Of a stretch of 64,000 bases of DNA, positions 45,262 to 52,553 are shown one piece after another. The notes under the pieces were generated by a model. It did no database searches. It had not been told where the DNA came from and worked only from the letters and a program-made list of their open reading frames with translations. The stretch is taken from positions 2,046,001-2,110,000 of the forward strand of contig NZ_JARUBE010000003.1 of assembly GCF_029626035.1 (NCBI RefSeq), in the 5' to 3' direction. Every line of letters starts with the position of its first letter. The stretch's first letter is position 1. The translations under genes and the position numbers were made by a program. Source of the stretch: Micromonospora sp. WMMD980 (GTDB lineage: Bacteria > Actinomycetota > Actinomycetes > Mycobacteriales > Micromonosporaceae).

Positions 45262-45810
45262 TCAGGGCCGCAGGCGTTCGTGCCGGTGGCCGTCGCGGGG
45301 GAACGGCGGTCGGGCCGGCATCACCTCGGCGAACGCGTACCCGCTCTTCTCCGCGACCCGGCAGGAGGCCGGGTTGTCGATCTGGTGGAACAGTTCCATC
45401 CGGGCCAGGCCGGCGGCGGCGAAGCGGGCGAACGCCCAGCCGGTGACCGCGTCGACGGCCCGGGGTGCGACGCCGCGCCCGCGCGCCGGCGCGGCGGTCC
45501 AGTAGCCGACCTCGGCGGACGGTCGCCCCGGGCGGACGTCCTTGAGCACCACGCAGGCCACCAACCGCTCCCCCGTCGTGGTCTCCTCCAGCACGGCGAA
45601 GCTGAACCGGCGGTCCGCCGCCCAGCCCTGCCGGCTGCGGCGCAGGAACGCCCGCGCCTCGCCGCGGTCGGTCACCGGGTAGCGGGTCGAGGCGCGCAGC
45701 ACCGGGTCGCGGTAGGCCGCCAGGAGCGCGTCGGCGTCACCGTCGCGGAACGGGCGCAGCAGCAGGCCGGGTGCGGACCCGGTGGCGGCGGCGGACAGCA
45801 CGACGGACAC
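45262..45810 (-). CDS. GNAT family N-acetyltransferase (RimJ/RimL-like)
   Basis: 182 residues from GTG 45810; the open frame continues to 45984 without support. LLLRPFRDGDADALLAAYRDP is the typical start, GYWTAAPARGRGVAPRAVDAVTGWAF the acetyl-CoA loop, and MELFHQIDNPASCRVAEKSGYAFAEV the end. It resembles RimJ/RimL-like and other small-molecule acetyltransferases. The substrate is unknown. It is convergent with the YkvA-like gene. Confidence 0.87.
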   Translation of the reverse strand: MSVVLSAAATGSAPGLLLRPFRDGDADALLAAYRDPVLRASTRYPVTDRGEARAFLRRSRQGWAADRRFSFAVLEETTTGERLVACVVLKDVRPGRPSAEVGYWTAAPARGRGVAPRAVDAVTGWAFARFAAAGLARMELFHQIDNPASCRVAEKSGYAFAEVMPARPPFPRDGHRHERLRP

Positions 45811-45910
45811 CCCGCCAGTGTCGCGCGTCACGTGCTCCGGGCGCGACCCCGCACCCGTCAGCGCGCCCGGCGGCGTAGGGTCCGGGCAGGGTCGACGGCG
45901 GGGAGGCGGC

Positions 45911-46561
45911 ATGGTGACGCTCGGCGCGGTGGTGGGGATCGCCCTGGTGGCGCTCGGTCTGGTGCTCACGCCCGGGCCGAACATGGTCTATCTGGTGTCG
46001 CGTTCGGTCACCCAGGGCCGTCGCGCCGGTCTGGTGTCGCTGCTCGGGGTGGCGGTCGGTTTCCTGGTCTACCTGGGTGCCGCGGTGGCCGGCATCGCCA
46101 CCGTCTTCGTGCTGGTGCCGCCGCTCTACACGGCGGTGAAGCTGGCGGGCGCGGCCTACCTGCTCTGGTTGGCCTGGCGCACGCTGCGTCCGGGCGGCCG
46201 GTCGGCGTTCACTCCGGCGCCGCTGCCACCGGACCGCCCCCGGCGGCTGTTCACCATGGGCCTGGTGACGAACCTGCTCAACCCGAAGATCGCCATCCTC
46301 TACGTGTCGTTGCTGCCGCAGTTCGTCGACCCGGCGCGCGGGCACGTGGCGGTGCAGAGCCTGCTGCTGGGGTTGACCCAGATCGGCATCGCGCTCACCG
46401 TGAACGCGCTGATCGTGCTCAGCGCCGGCGCGGTCTCGGCGTTCCTGACCCGCCGGCCGGGCTGGGCCCGCGTGCAGCGCTACGTGATGGGTACGGTGCT
46501 GGCCGGGCTCGCGGTGCGCATCGCCGCGGACCGCTCCCGCGCCGCCGTCGCCACGCCCTGA
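45911..46561 (+). CDS. LysE family translocator
   Basis: 216 residues with six membrane helices. LGLVLTPGPNMVYLVSRSVTQGRRAGLVSLLGVAVG is the LysE/RhtB signature with TPGPN. FTMGLVTNLLNPKIAILYVSLLPQFV is the second conserved segment (NPK). Such exporters release amino acids such as lysine, threonine or homoserine lactone. The substrate is unknown. GGGAGGCGGC lies before the ATG. It is convergent with the beta-galactosidase gene. Confidence 0.9.
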   Translation: MVTLGAVVGIALVALGLVLTPGPNMVYLVSRSVTQGRRAGLVSLLGVAVGFLVYLGAAVAGIATVFVLVPPLYTAVKLAGAAYLLWLAWRTLRPGGRSAFTPAPLPPDRPRRLFTMGLVTNLLNPKIAILYVSLLPQFVDPARGHVAVQSLLLGLTQIGIALTVNALIVLSAGAVSAFLTRRPGWARVQRYVMGTVLAGLAVRIAADRSRAAVATP

Positions 46562-46574
46562 CCCGGTACGCGCG

Positions 46575-48566
46575 TCAGCGCGGTGTCTCGCGCAGCACCG
46601 CCACGCCGCCGGGCGGCACGGTGACCTCGTCGTCGACCGGCTTGCCGGTGAGCAGCTCGTGCCCGGCGGCCGGCACCCGCTGCGGCCGGTCGGTGTGGTT
46701 GAGCAGGAACAGCAAGCTCCGTTCGCCGCCGCGGCGGCGGACCGCCTCCACGCCGGGCGGCGCCGCCGGGCAGGTGGCGGCGACGCCGGCGAGTCGGGCC
46801 GCGTCGGTGAGCAGTCGGCGGTAGGTGTCGTCGTCGGGGCGGGTGGAGACGTACCAGGCGCGGGCGTCGCCGATCCGGTGCCGGGTGACCGCGGGTCGGC
46901 CGTCGAGCACCCCGCCGATGTACGCGGTGACCTGTTCGGCCCCGGCCAGGTGCACCGTCTCCGACCAGATCCGGCCGAATCCGCCGCTGGTCAAAGGCGT
47001 CCGTTCGTCGTCGGCGAGCGGGTGGAACTCCTCCACCCGCACCCCGAGCAGGTCCCGGTAGGCGCCCGGGTGACCGCCGAGGCGGATGCGGGCGTGCTCG
47101 TCGGCGACCCCGCTGAGCCAGGTGACCAACAGGTGCCCGCCGGCGTGGACGTGCCGGCGCACCCAGTCGGCGGTGGCGTCGGAGACCAGGTAGAGCGCGG
47201 GCAGCACGAGCAGCCGGTACCGGTCTAGCGGGTCGCCGGGCGTCACCAGGTCGGTGGTGATGCCGGCGTGCCACAGGGCCCGGTGCGCGGCGGCCACCTC
47301 GCCGGGGTGGTCGAGGCCGGCGCGGGGCATCCCGGGGTGGCGCAGCGCCCAGCCGCTGGCCGCGTCGTGGGCGACGGCCACCCGGGCGTCGATCTCGCCC
47401 GCCTCGGTCCCGTCGAGGCGGGCGAGGGCCGCGCCGAGGGCGGTGGCCTCGCGGAACACCCGGGTGTCCGCGCCGGCGTGCGACACCACCGCGGAGTGGA
47501 AGCGTTCCGCGCCGCCGGCCGGGGCGCGCCACTGGAAGAACATCACCCCGGCGGAGCCGCGGGCGACGTGTGCGAGGCTGTGTCGGGTCATCCGGCCCGG
47601 TTCCTTGGTGTGCATCCGCCCGGTGGTGTGGATCTGGTCGGGGGCGCTCTCCATCAGCAGCCAGGGCGCGGGCCGGCCGGCGCCGTGGCGGGCCCAGCCG
47701 CGGGCGCGGTCGGCGGCGAGCGCGGTCTGTTCCTCGGCGCCGCCGTCGACGCGGTCCGGGTAGTGGTCGACGGCGACCAGGTCGACCTCGCGCGCCCACC
47801 GGGCGTGGTCGACGGGCACCCAGTCGCCGAGCACGTAGTTGGTGGTGACCGGCACCGCCGGGTTGGCCGCGCGCAGCACGTCGCGCTGCTCGGTGTACGC
47901 CGACAGCAGTTCGTCGGACCAGAAGCGGCGAAAGTCGAGCAGGTGGCCGGGGTTGCCCAGGTACTGGGTGGCGCGGGGCGCGCCGACGTGTGCCCAGTCG
48001 CTGTAGTGCTGGCCCCAGAAGCTGGTCGCCCAGGCGTCGTTGAGCGCGGGGAGGTCGCCGTGCCGGTCGGTCAGCCAGCGGCGGAACGCCGTGTCGGCGT
48101 GCGCGCAGTGGCAGATGGTGCCGTACTCGTTGTGCACGTGCCACAGCGCCAGCGCCGGGTGGTGGGCGTAGCGGGCGGCGAGCGTCGCGGCGATGCGGCG
48201 GGCGGCGGCGCGGTAGGCGGGGGCGGCGGCGCAGTAGGTGTCCCGGCTGCCGTGGTGCAGCCGGGTGCCGTCGGCGGTGACCGGCATCGCGTCCGGGTGG
48301 GCGTGGGTGAACCAGGGCGGCGGCGACGCGGTCGGGGTGGCGAGCGCGGCGCGGATGCCGCCGGCGTGCAGCAGGCCCAGCACCTCGTCGAGCCAGCCGA
48401 AGGTGTAGCGGCCGGGTGCGGGTTCCAGCCGGGACCAGGCGAACACGCCGACGGTGACCAGGTTGACGCCGGCCGCGCGCATCAGGGCGACGTCCTCGCG
48501 CCAGACCTCGGGGGGCCACTGCTCAGGGTTCCAGTCTCCGCCGTACCACAGCGCTTTAGTTGGCAT
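46575..48566 (-). CDS. Beta-galactosidase, GH42
   Basis: 663 residues. ATG 48566 (MPTKALWYGGDWNPEQW) chosen over an earlier one 9 nt upstream. The acid/base Glu is in LWHVHNEYGTIC and the nucleophile in PWLLMESAPDQ. Typical GH42 segments: GVNLVTVGVFAWSRLEPAPGRYTFGWLD and the C-terminal trimer domain with QWRAPAGGAERFHSAVVSHAG. No signal peptide, so it works in the cytosol on small beta-galactosides. It is divergent from the GH31 gene and shares its 114-bp promoter region. Confidence 0.95.
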   Translation of the reverse strand: MPTKALWYGGDWNPEQWPPEVWREDVALMRAAGVNLVTVGVFAWSRLEPAPGRYTFGWLDEVLGLLHAGGIRAALATPTASPPPWFTHAHPDAMPVTADGTRLHHGSRDTYCAAAPAYRAAARRIAATLAARYAHHPALALWHVHNEYGTICHCAHADTAFRRWLTDRHGDLPALNDAWATSFWGQHYSDWAHVGAPRATQYLGNPGHLLDFRRFWSDELLSAYTEQRDVLRAANPAVPVTTNYVLGDWVPVDHARWAREVDLVAVDHYPDRVDGGAEEQTALAADRARGWARHGAGRPAPWLLMESAPDQIHTTGRMHTKEPGRMTRHSLAHVARGSAGVMFFQWRAPAGGAERFHSAVVSHAGADTRVFREATALGAALARLDGTEAGEIDARVAVAHDAASGWALRHPGMPRAGLDHPGEVAAAHRALWHAGITTDLVTPGDPLDRYRLLVLPALYLVSDATADWVRRHVHAGGHLLVTWLSGVADEHARIRLGGHPGAYRDLLGVRVEEFHPLADDERTPLTSGGFGRIWSETVHLAGAEQVTAYIGGVLDGRPAVTRHRIGDARAWYVSTRPDDDTYRRLLTDAARLAGVAATCPAAPPGVEAVRRRGGERSLLFLLNHTDRPQRVPAAGHELLTGKPVDDEVTVPPGGVAVLRETPR

Positions 48567-48598
48567 CCCGGCCAAAGTAGGAACAGGTGAGAGGGAAA

Positions 48599-48620
48599 GT
48601 CAATGGGCCCGATCATTGAC
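48599..48620. promoter_or_regulatory. Operator in GH42/GH31 divergent promoter
   Basis: GTCAATG and CATTGAC are perfect 7-bp arms around GGCCCGAT. A TTAGTT hexamer lies just beside it (48623-48628) and another in the GH42 gene start (48556-48561); the ROK gene has the same hexamer in its upstream region (51044-51049). Confidence 0.62.
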
Positions 48621-48680
48621 AGTTAGTTGTGGTTCCAAAGAAACTGGCGGTGCCGCCCGGGTCGCCGCGAGGAGACGCCC

Positions 48681-51014
48681 ATGCCGTACCGCCCGCCGCT
48701 GGTCCCCTACGAGACGTTCGTGGCCGACCCGCCCGACCTGCCGGTCCGCGCCCCCGGCGAGCAGGGCGCCGACGACGTGCTGCGGGCCGAGGTGGCCGCG
48801 ACCGACCCGCACGGGGTCACCCTCACCGCCACCTGCGCCTCCGGCCGCACACTCGTCGCGCGGGTCGAGGCCGCCGGGGACGGGATCCTGCGGGTACGCC
48901 TCACCGACGACCTGTCGGTGCGCAGCCGCTCCGCGCTCGCCATCGCCCTGACCCGGCCCGCGCCGCACCTGGCCGAGGTCACCGTCGACGACGTGTACGC
49001 CTGGGTGGACGCCGGCGCGGTGGTCGCCGAGATCCGCCTCGACCCGTGGGGGTTGCGGTTCCTCGGCCCCGACGGCCGGCTGCTGGTGGCCACCGACGCC
49101 GGCACCCGGGACATCAGCGGCCGGCGGCGCACGCTGCCGCTGGGCCGCTCCACCTCAGACGGCGAGCCGGCCGCCTGGCACGAGAGCTTCGTCGCGCCCG
49201 GCGACGAGCGCTTCGTCGGCTTCGGCGAGAAGTTCACCCCGCTGGACAAGCGCGGCCAGCGCCCGCTGATGTGGAACTTCGACGCGTTCGGCGGCGAGTC
49301 CGACCGCTCGCACAAGAACGTGCCGTTCTACCTGTCCGACCGCGGCTACGGCGTGCTCGTCGACAGCGGCCTGCCGGTGCAGTTCGACGTCTGCGCCAGC
49401 ACCCACAGCAGCGTGCAGCTGCTGGTCCCCGACGATCTGCTCGACTACTACGTGCTGGGCGGTCCGACCCCGGCCGAGATCCTCGACCGGCTCGACGCGC
49501 TGACCGGCCGGCCCTACCTGCCGCCGCGTTGGGCGTTCGGCGCCTGGATCTCCTCCGGGTTCTTCCCGGACAGCGAGCAGCGGGTCCGGGAGCGGGCCCG
49601 GCTGATCCGCGAGCGGGACGTCCCCTGCGACGTGCTGCACCTGGACTGCTACTGGCAGGTCGCCGGCCGCTGGTCGGAGATGCGCTGGGACGAGCGGGCG
49701 TTCCCCGACCCGGCCGGGATGCTCAAGGACCTCACCGAGCAGGGCTTCCGGGTCTGCCTGTGGATGAACCCCTACCTGATGACCGGCAGCCCGCTCTACG
49801 CCGAGGCGGACGCCGCCGGCTACTTCCTGCGCCGCCCGGACGGCGGCACGTACGTCGCGGACACCTGGCACGGCAGCTATCCGGTCTGCGCCATCGTGGA
49901 CCTGACCAACCCGGCGGCGGTGCGCTGGTTCCAGGGCCTGCTGCGGCCGTTGCTCGCCCAGGGCGTCGCGGTGTTCAAGACCGACTTCGCCGAGGCGGTG
50001 CCCGCCGACGCGGTGGCGCACAACGGGATGACCGGCGTCGAACTGCACAACGTCTACGCGTTGCTGTTCAACGACGTGGTCGCCGACGTCACCGAGGAGG
50101 TGGCCGGGCACCGCACGGTGTGGGCGCGCTCGTCCTACCTCGGCGGGCAGCGGCACAGCGCCCAGTGGAGCGGCGACGTCAACGCCACCTGGCCGGGCAT
50201 GGCCAGCACGCTGCGCGGCGGGTTGTCGCACGGGCTGTCCGGGGTGCCGTTCTGGAGCCACGACACCGGCGGCTTCCACGGCACGCCGGAGCCCGACCTG
50301 TATGTGCGCTGGACCCAGTTCGGCGCGCTGTCGCCGCTGGTCCGGCTGCACGGCACCACCAGCCGGCTGCCGTGGGACTTCCCGCCGGAGACGGAACGCC
50401 ACGCGGTGGCCGCGTTGCGGCTGCGCTACCGGCTGTTGCCCTACCTCTGGTCGGCAGCCGTGGACGCCGCCCGCACCGGCAGCCCGATGATGCGGGCGCT
50501 GCTGCTCGACACACCCGACGACCCGACCGCCTGGGTCACCGACCTGCAGTACCGCCTCGGCGCCGACCTGCTGGTCGCGCCGGTGCTCGACGCGTCCGGG
50601 CGACGCGCCGTCTATCTGCCCGAGGGCGACGACTGGCTGGACGCGGCCACCGGGCGGCGCCACACGGGTGGCCGCCACCTGCGGGTGTCCGCGCCGATCG
50701 ACCGGCTGCCGCTGTACGTGCGACGCGGGGCGCTGGTGCCGGTGGTGGCGCCCGCGCCGAGAGTGGCCGACGGCCCGTTCCGGGACGTCACGCTCGTCGC
50801 GTGGGGCGGCACCGACGGGGTGACGGTGGTGCGTGACCCCGACGGCGACACCACGGTCACCGCCATCTGCGACGGCGACACGCTGCGGGTGCGGGTGGAC
50901 GGGCCACTGGACGTCCGCCGGGTCAGCGTGGTCGGCGACGACCCGCCGCGACGGCTGGTGCTCGACGGCCAGCCGGTGCCGGTGACCCCGTTCGAGCCCT
51001 GGTTCGGCGGCTGA
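48681..51014 (+). CDS. Alpha-xylosidase-like glycosidase, GH31 (YicI type)
   Basis: 777 residues from the ATG (MPYRPPLVPYETF); GAGGAGACGCCC precedes it. The nucleophile Asp is in VAVFKTDFAEAVPAD (YicI has KTDFGE), and the acid/base Asp in HSAQWSGDVNATWPGM. The N-terminal beta-sandwich contains FVGFGEKFTPLDKRGQR, and PRWAFGAWISSGFFPDSEQRV leads into the barrel. This is closest in pattern to alpha-xylosidases that remove the alpha-1,6-xylosyl of xyloglucan. No signal peptide. The ROK regulator follows 83 bp downstream. Confidence 0.9.
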   Translation: MPYRPPLVPYETFVADPPDLPVRAPGEQGADDVLRAEVAATDPHGVTLTATCASGRTLVARVEAAGDGILRVRLTDDLSVRSRSALAIALTRPAPHLAEVTVDDVYAWVDAGAVVAEIRLDPWGLRFLGPDGRLLVATDAGTRDISGRRRTLPLGRSTSDGEPAAWHESFVAPGDERFVGFGEKFTPLDKRGQRPLMWNFDAFGGESDRSHKNVPFYLSDRGYGVLVDSGLPVQFDVCASTHSSVQLLVPDDLLDYYVLGGPTPAEILDRLDALTGRPYLPPRWAFGAWISSGFFPDSEQRVRERARLIRERDVPCDVLHLDCYWQVAGRWSEMRWDERAFPDPAGMLKDLTEQGFRVCLWMNPYLMTGSPLYAEADAAGYFLRRPDGGTYVADTWHGSYPVCAIVDLTNPAAVRWFQGLLRPLLAQGVAVFKTDFAEAVPADAVAHNGMTGVELHNVYALLFNDVVADVTEEVAGHRTVWARSSYLGGQRHSAQWSGDVNATWPGMASTLRGGLSHGLSGVPFWSHDTGGFHGTPEPDLYVRWTQFGALSPLVRLHGTTSRLPWDFPPETERHAVAALRLRYRLLPYLWSAAVDAARTGSPMMRALLLDTPDDPTAWVTDLQYRLGADLLVAPVLDASGRRAVYLPEGDDWLDAATGRRHTGGRHLRVSAPIDRLPLYVRRGALVPVVAPAPRVADGPFRDVTLVAWGGTDGVTVVRDPDGDTTVTAICDGDTLRVRVDGPLDVRRVSVVGDDPPRRLVLDGQPVPVTPFEPWFGG

Positions 51015-51043
51015 GCCGCGCCCGGACGGGGGGCATGGCCCAT

Positions 51044-51060
51044 TTAGTTTAAGCTGTAGC
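51044..51060. promoter_or_regulatory. Possible ROK regulator site
   Basis: AGTTTAAGCT (51046-51055) is an imperfect palindrome (8 of 10) in an AT-rich spot 40 bp before the ROK start, overlapping a TTAGTT hexamer shared with the GH42/GH31 promoter. Confidence 0.4.
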
Positions 51061-51097
51061 CGAACCCGACGGCCGCGGCGCAGGAGGCGGGCACCAC

Positions 51098-52315
51098 GTG
51101 ATCAGCATCGACCGGTCGTTGCGGACGGCCGACCTGGGTGACGTGCGGGTGGCCAACCGCGCCGTCGTGCTCCGGCACGTCCGGTTGCACGCCCCCTGCT
51201 CGCGCGCCGACGTCGCCGCGCAGACCGGGCTCAACAAGGCCACCGTCTCCAGCCTGGTCGGCGAGCTGATCGAACACGGTCTGCTGCGCGAGACCGGGCT
51301 GACCGAGAACCGGGTCGGCCGCCCGGCGACCATGCTGGTGCTCGACGGCTCCCGGCATGTCGGGCTCGGCCTGCAGATCGGCGCCGACGAACTGGTCGTG
51401 GTCGCCGCCGACCTGGCCGGCGCGCCGCTGCTCACCTGGCGGCGCGCCTTCGCCGCCGGGACGGCCGGCCCCGAGGAGACGGTACGCGCGCTCGCCGCGC
51501 TCACCCGCCGGGCGGTCACCCGGGTCACCGGCGCGGGCCGCACCGTGCTCGGCCTCACCGTGGGCGTGCCCGGGCCGGTCGACGCCGACGGCGTCGTGCC
51601 GGCCGCGCCCGCGCTGGGCTGGCGCGGCGTGCCGCTCGCCGCCGACCTGCGCCGCGCGCTGCGCGACCCGGGCTTCCCCGTCGGCGTCGACACCGACGCC
51701 AACCTCGCCGTCTCGGCCGAGCTGCGCCACGGCCCGTACGCCGGCACGGCCGACCTGGTGCACCTGACCGGCGGGCTGGCCGTCGGCGCCGGCCTGGTCA
51801 GCGGCGGCCGGCTGCTGCGCGGCGGCCGCGGCTTCGCCGGCGAGATCGGCCACCTGCCGGTGCGCGCCGACGGACCCGCGTGCCACTGCGGCCGGCGCGG
51901 CTGCCTGCCGGCGGTGGCCGGCGTGGACGCTGTGGTACGCCGCCTGCTGCCCGACGCCGCGGCGGACGGCCCGGTCACCGACTACCTGCCGGAGATCGAA
52001 CGGATCCAGGCCCTCGCCCGCGCCGGGGACGCCGCGGTACGCGACGGGCTCACCGGGATCGGCCGCCACCTCGGGCACGCCGTGTCCGTCCTGGTCGATT
52101 TGCTCGACCCGGAGGTGGTGGTGGTCGGCGGTCACCTGGCGACGCTCGCGCCGTGGCTGCTGCCGGCCGCCCGCGCCGAGGTGGCCGCCGGGGCGTCCAG
52201 GCCGCCGGCCGCGGTCCGGCTGGAGGCCAGCACGCTGGGTTCGGCCGCCAGCGCGCTCGGCGGCGCCACCGCCGCACTGGCCACCGTGGAGGCCGGGCAA
52301 CTGCCCGCCGTCTGA
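51098..52315 (+). CDS. ROK family transcriptional regulator
   Basis: 405 residues. The N-terminal winged helix is RLHAPCSRADVAAQTGLNKATVSSLVGELI, followed by a ROK domain: GLTVGVPGPVDADGVV, GLVSGGRLLRGGRGFAGEIGHLPV, and the zinc loop C-H-C-G-R-R-G-C-L-P. Such XylR/NagC-like proteins repress sugar genes and release DNA on binding a sugar. It sits between GH31 and GH3 and is the natural candidate to control the former through the operators upstream. GTG start with AGGAGG 10 nt before. Confidence 0.92.
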   Translation: MISIDRSLRTADLGDVRVANRAVVLRHVRLHAPCSRADVAAQTGLNKATVSSLVGELIEHGLLRETGLTENRVGRPATMLVLDGSRHVGLGLQIGADELVVVAADLAGAPLLTWRRAFAAGTAGPEETVRALAALTRRAVTRVTGAGRTVLGLTVGVPGPVDADGVVPAAPALGWRGVPLAADLRRALRDPGFPVGVDTDANLAVSAELRHGPYAGTADLVHLTGGLAVGAGLVSGGRLLRGGRGFAGEIGHLPVRADGPACHCGRRGCLPAVAGVDAVVRRLLPDAAADGPVTDYLPEIERIQALARAGDAAVRDGLTGIGRHLGHAVSVLVDLLDPEVVVVGGHLATLAPWLLPAARAEVAAGASRPPAAVRLEASTLGSAASALGGATAALATVEAGQLPAV

Positions 52316-52403
52316 CCCTTGACCCGCACCGCCCTCGGGTGCCAACCTCGGTAGCGCCGCCGGCGGGCCGGGCACCCGTGGGGCGGCGTATCTTCCGGCG
52401 GTT

Positions 52404-52418
52404 GTCGAAGCGCTTCAC
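52404..52418. promoter_or_regulatory. LacI operator, distal
   Basis: GTCGAAGCGCTTCAC, with the CG-centred core GAAGCGCTTC. It matches the proximal site and lies 95 bp from it centre to centre. Confidence 0.85.
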
Positions 52419-52496
52419 CAGCGCTCCGGGCCGACCTCCGCCGGCCGACCACCACCCCCTTCTCTCCCGCGTGCGCGCCGCCGACCAGCAGCCGGC

Positions 52497-52516
52497 CCGT
52501 CGAAGCGCTTCGACGG
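52497..52516. promoter_or_regulatory. LacI operator, proximal
   Basis: The perfect 20-bp palindrome CCGTCGAAGC/GCTTCGACGG, with the CG centre typical of LacI-family sites, lies 37 bp before the GH3 start. Confidence 0.92.
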
Positions 52517-52553
52517 ACGGCGGGCGACCGCACGCCCACCGGAGGCGCCCGCC

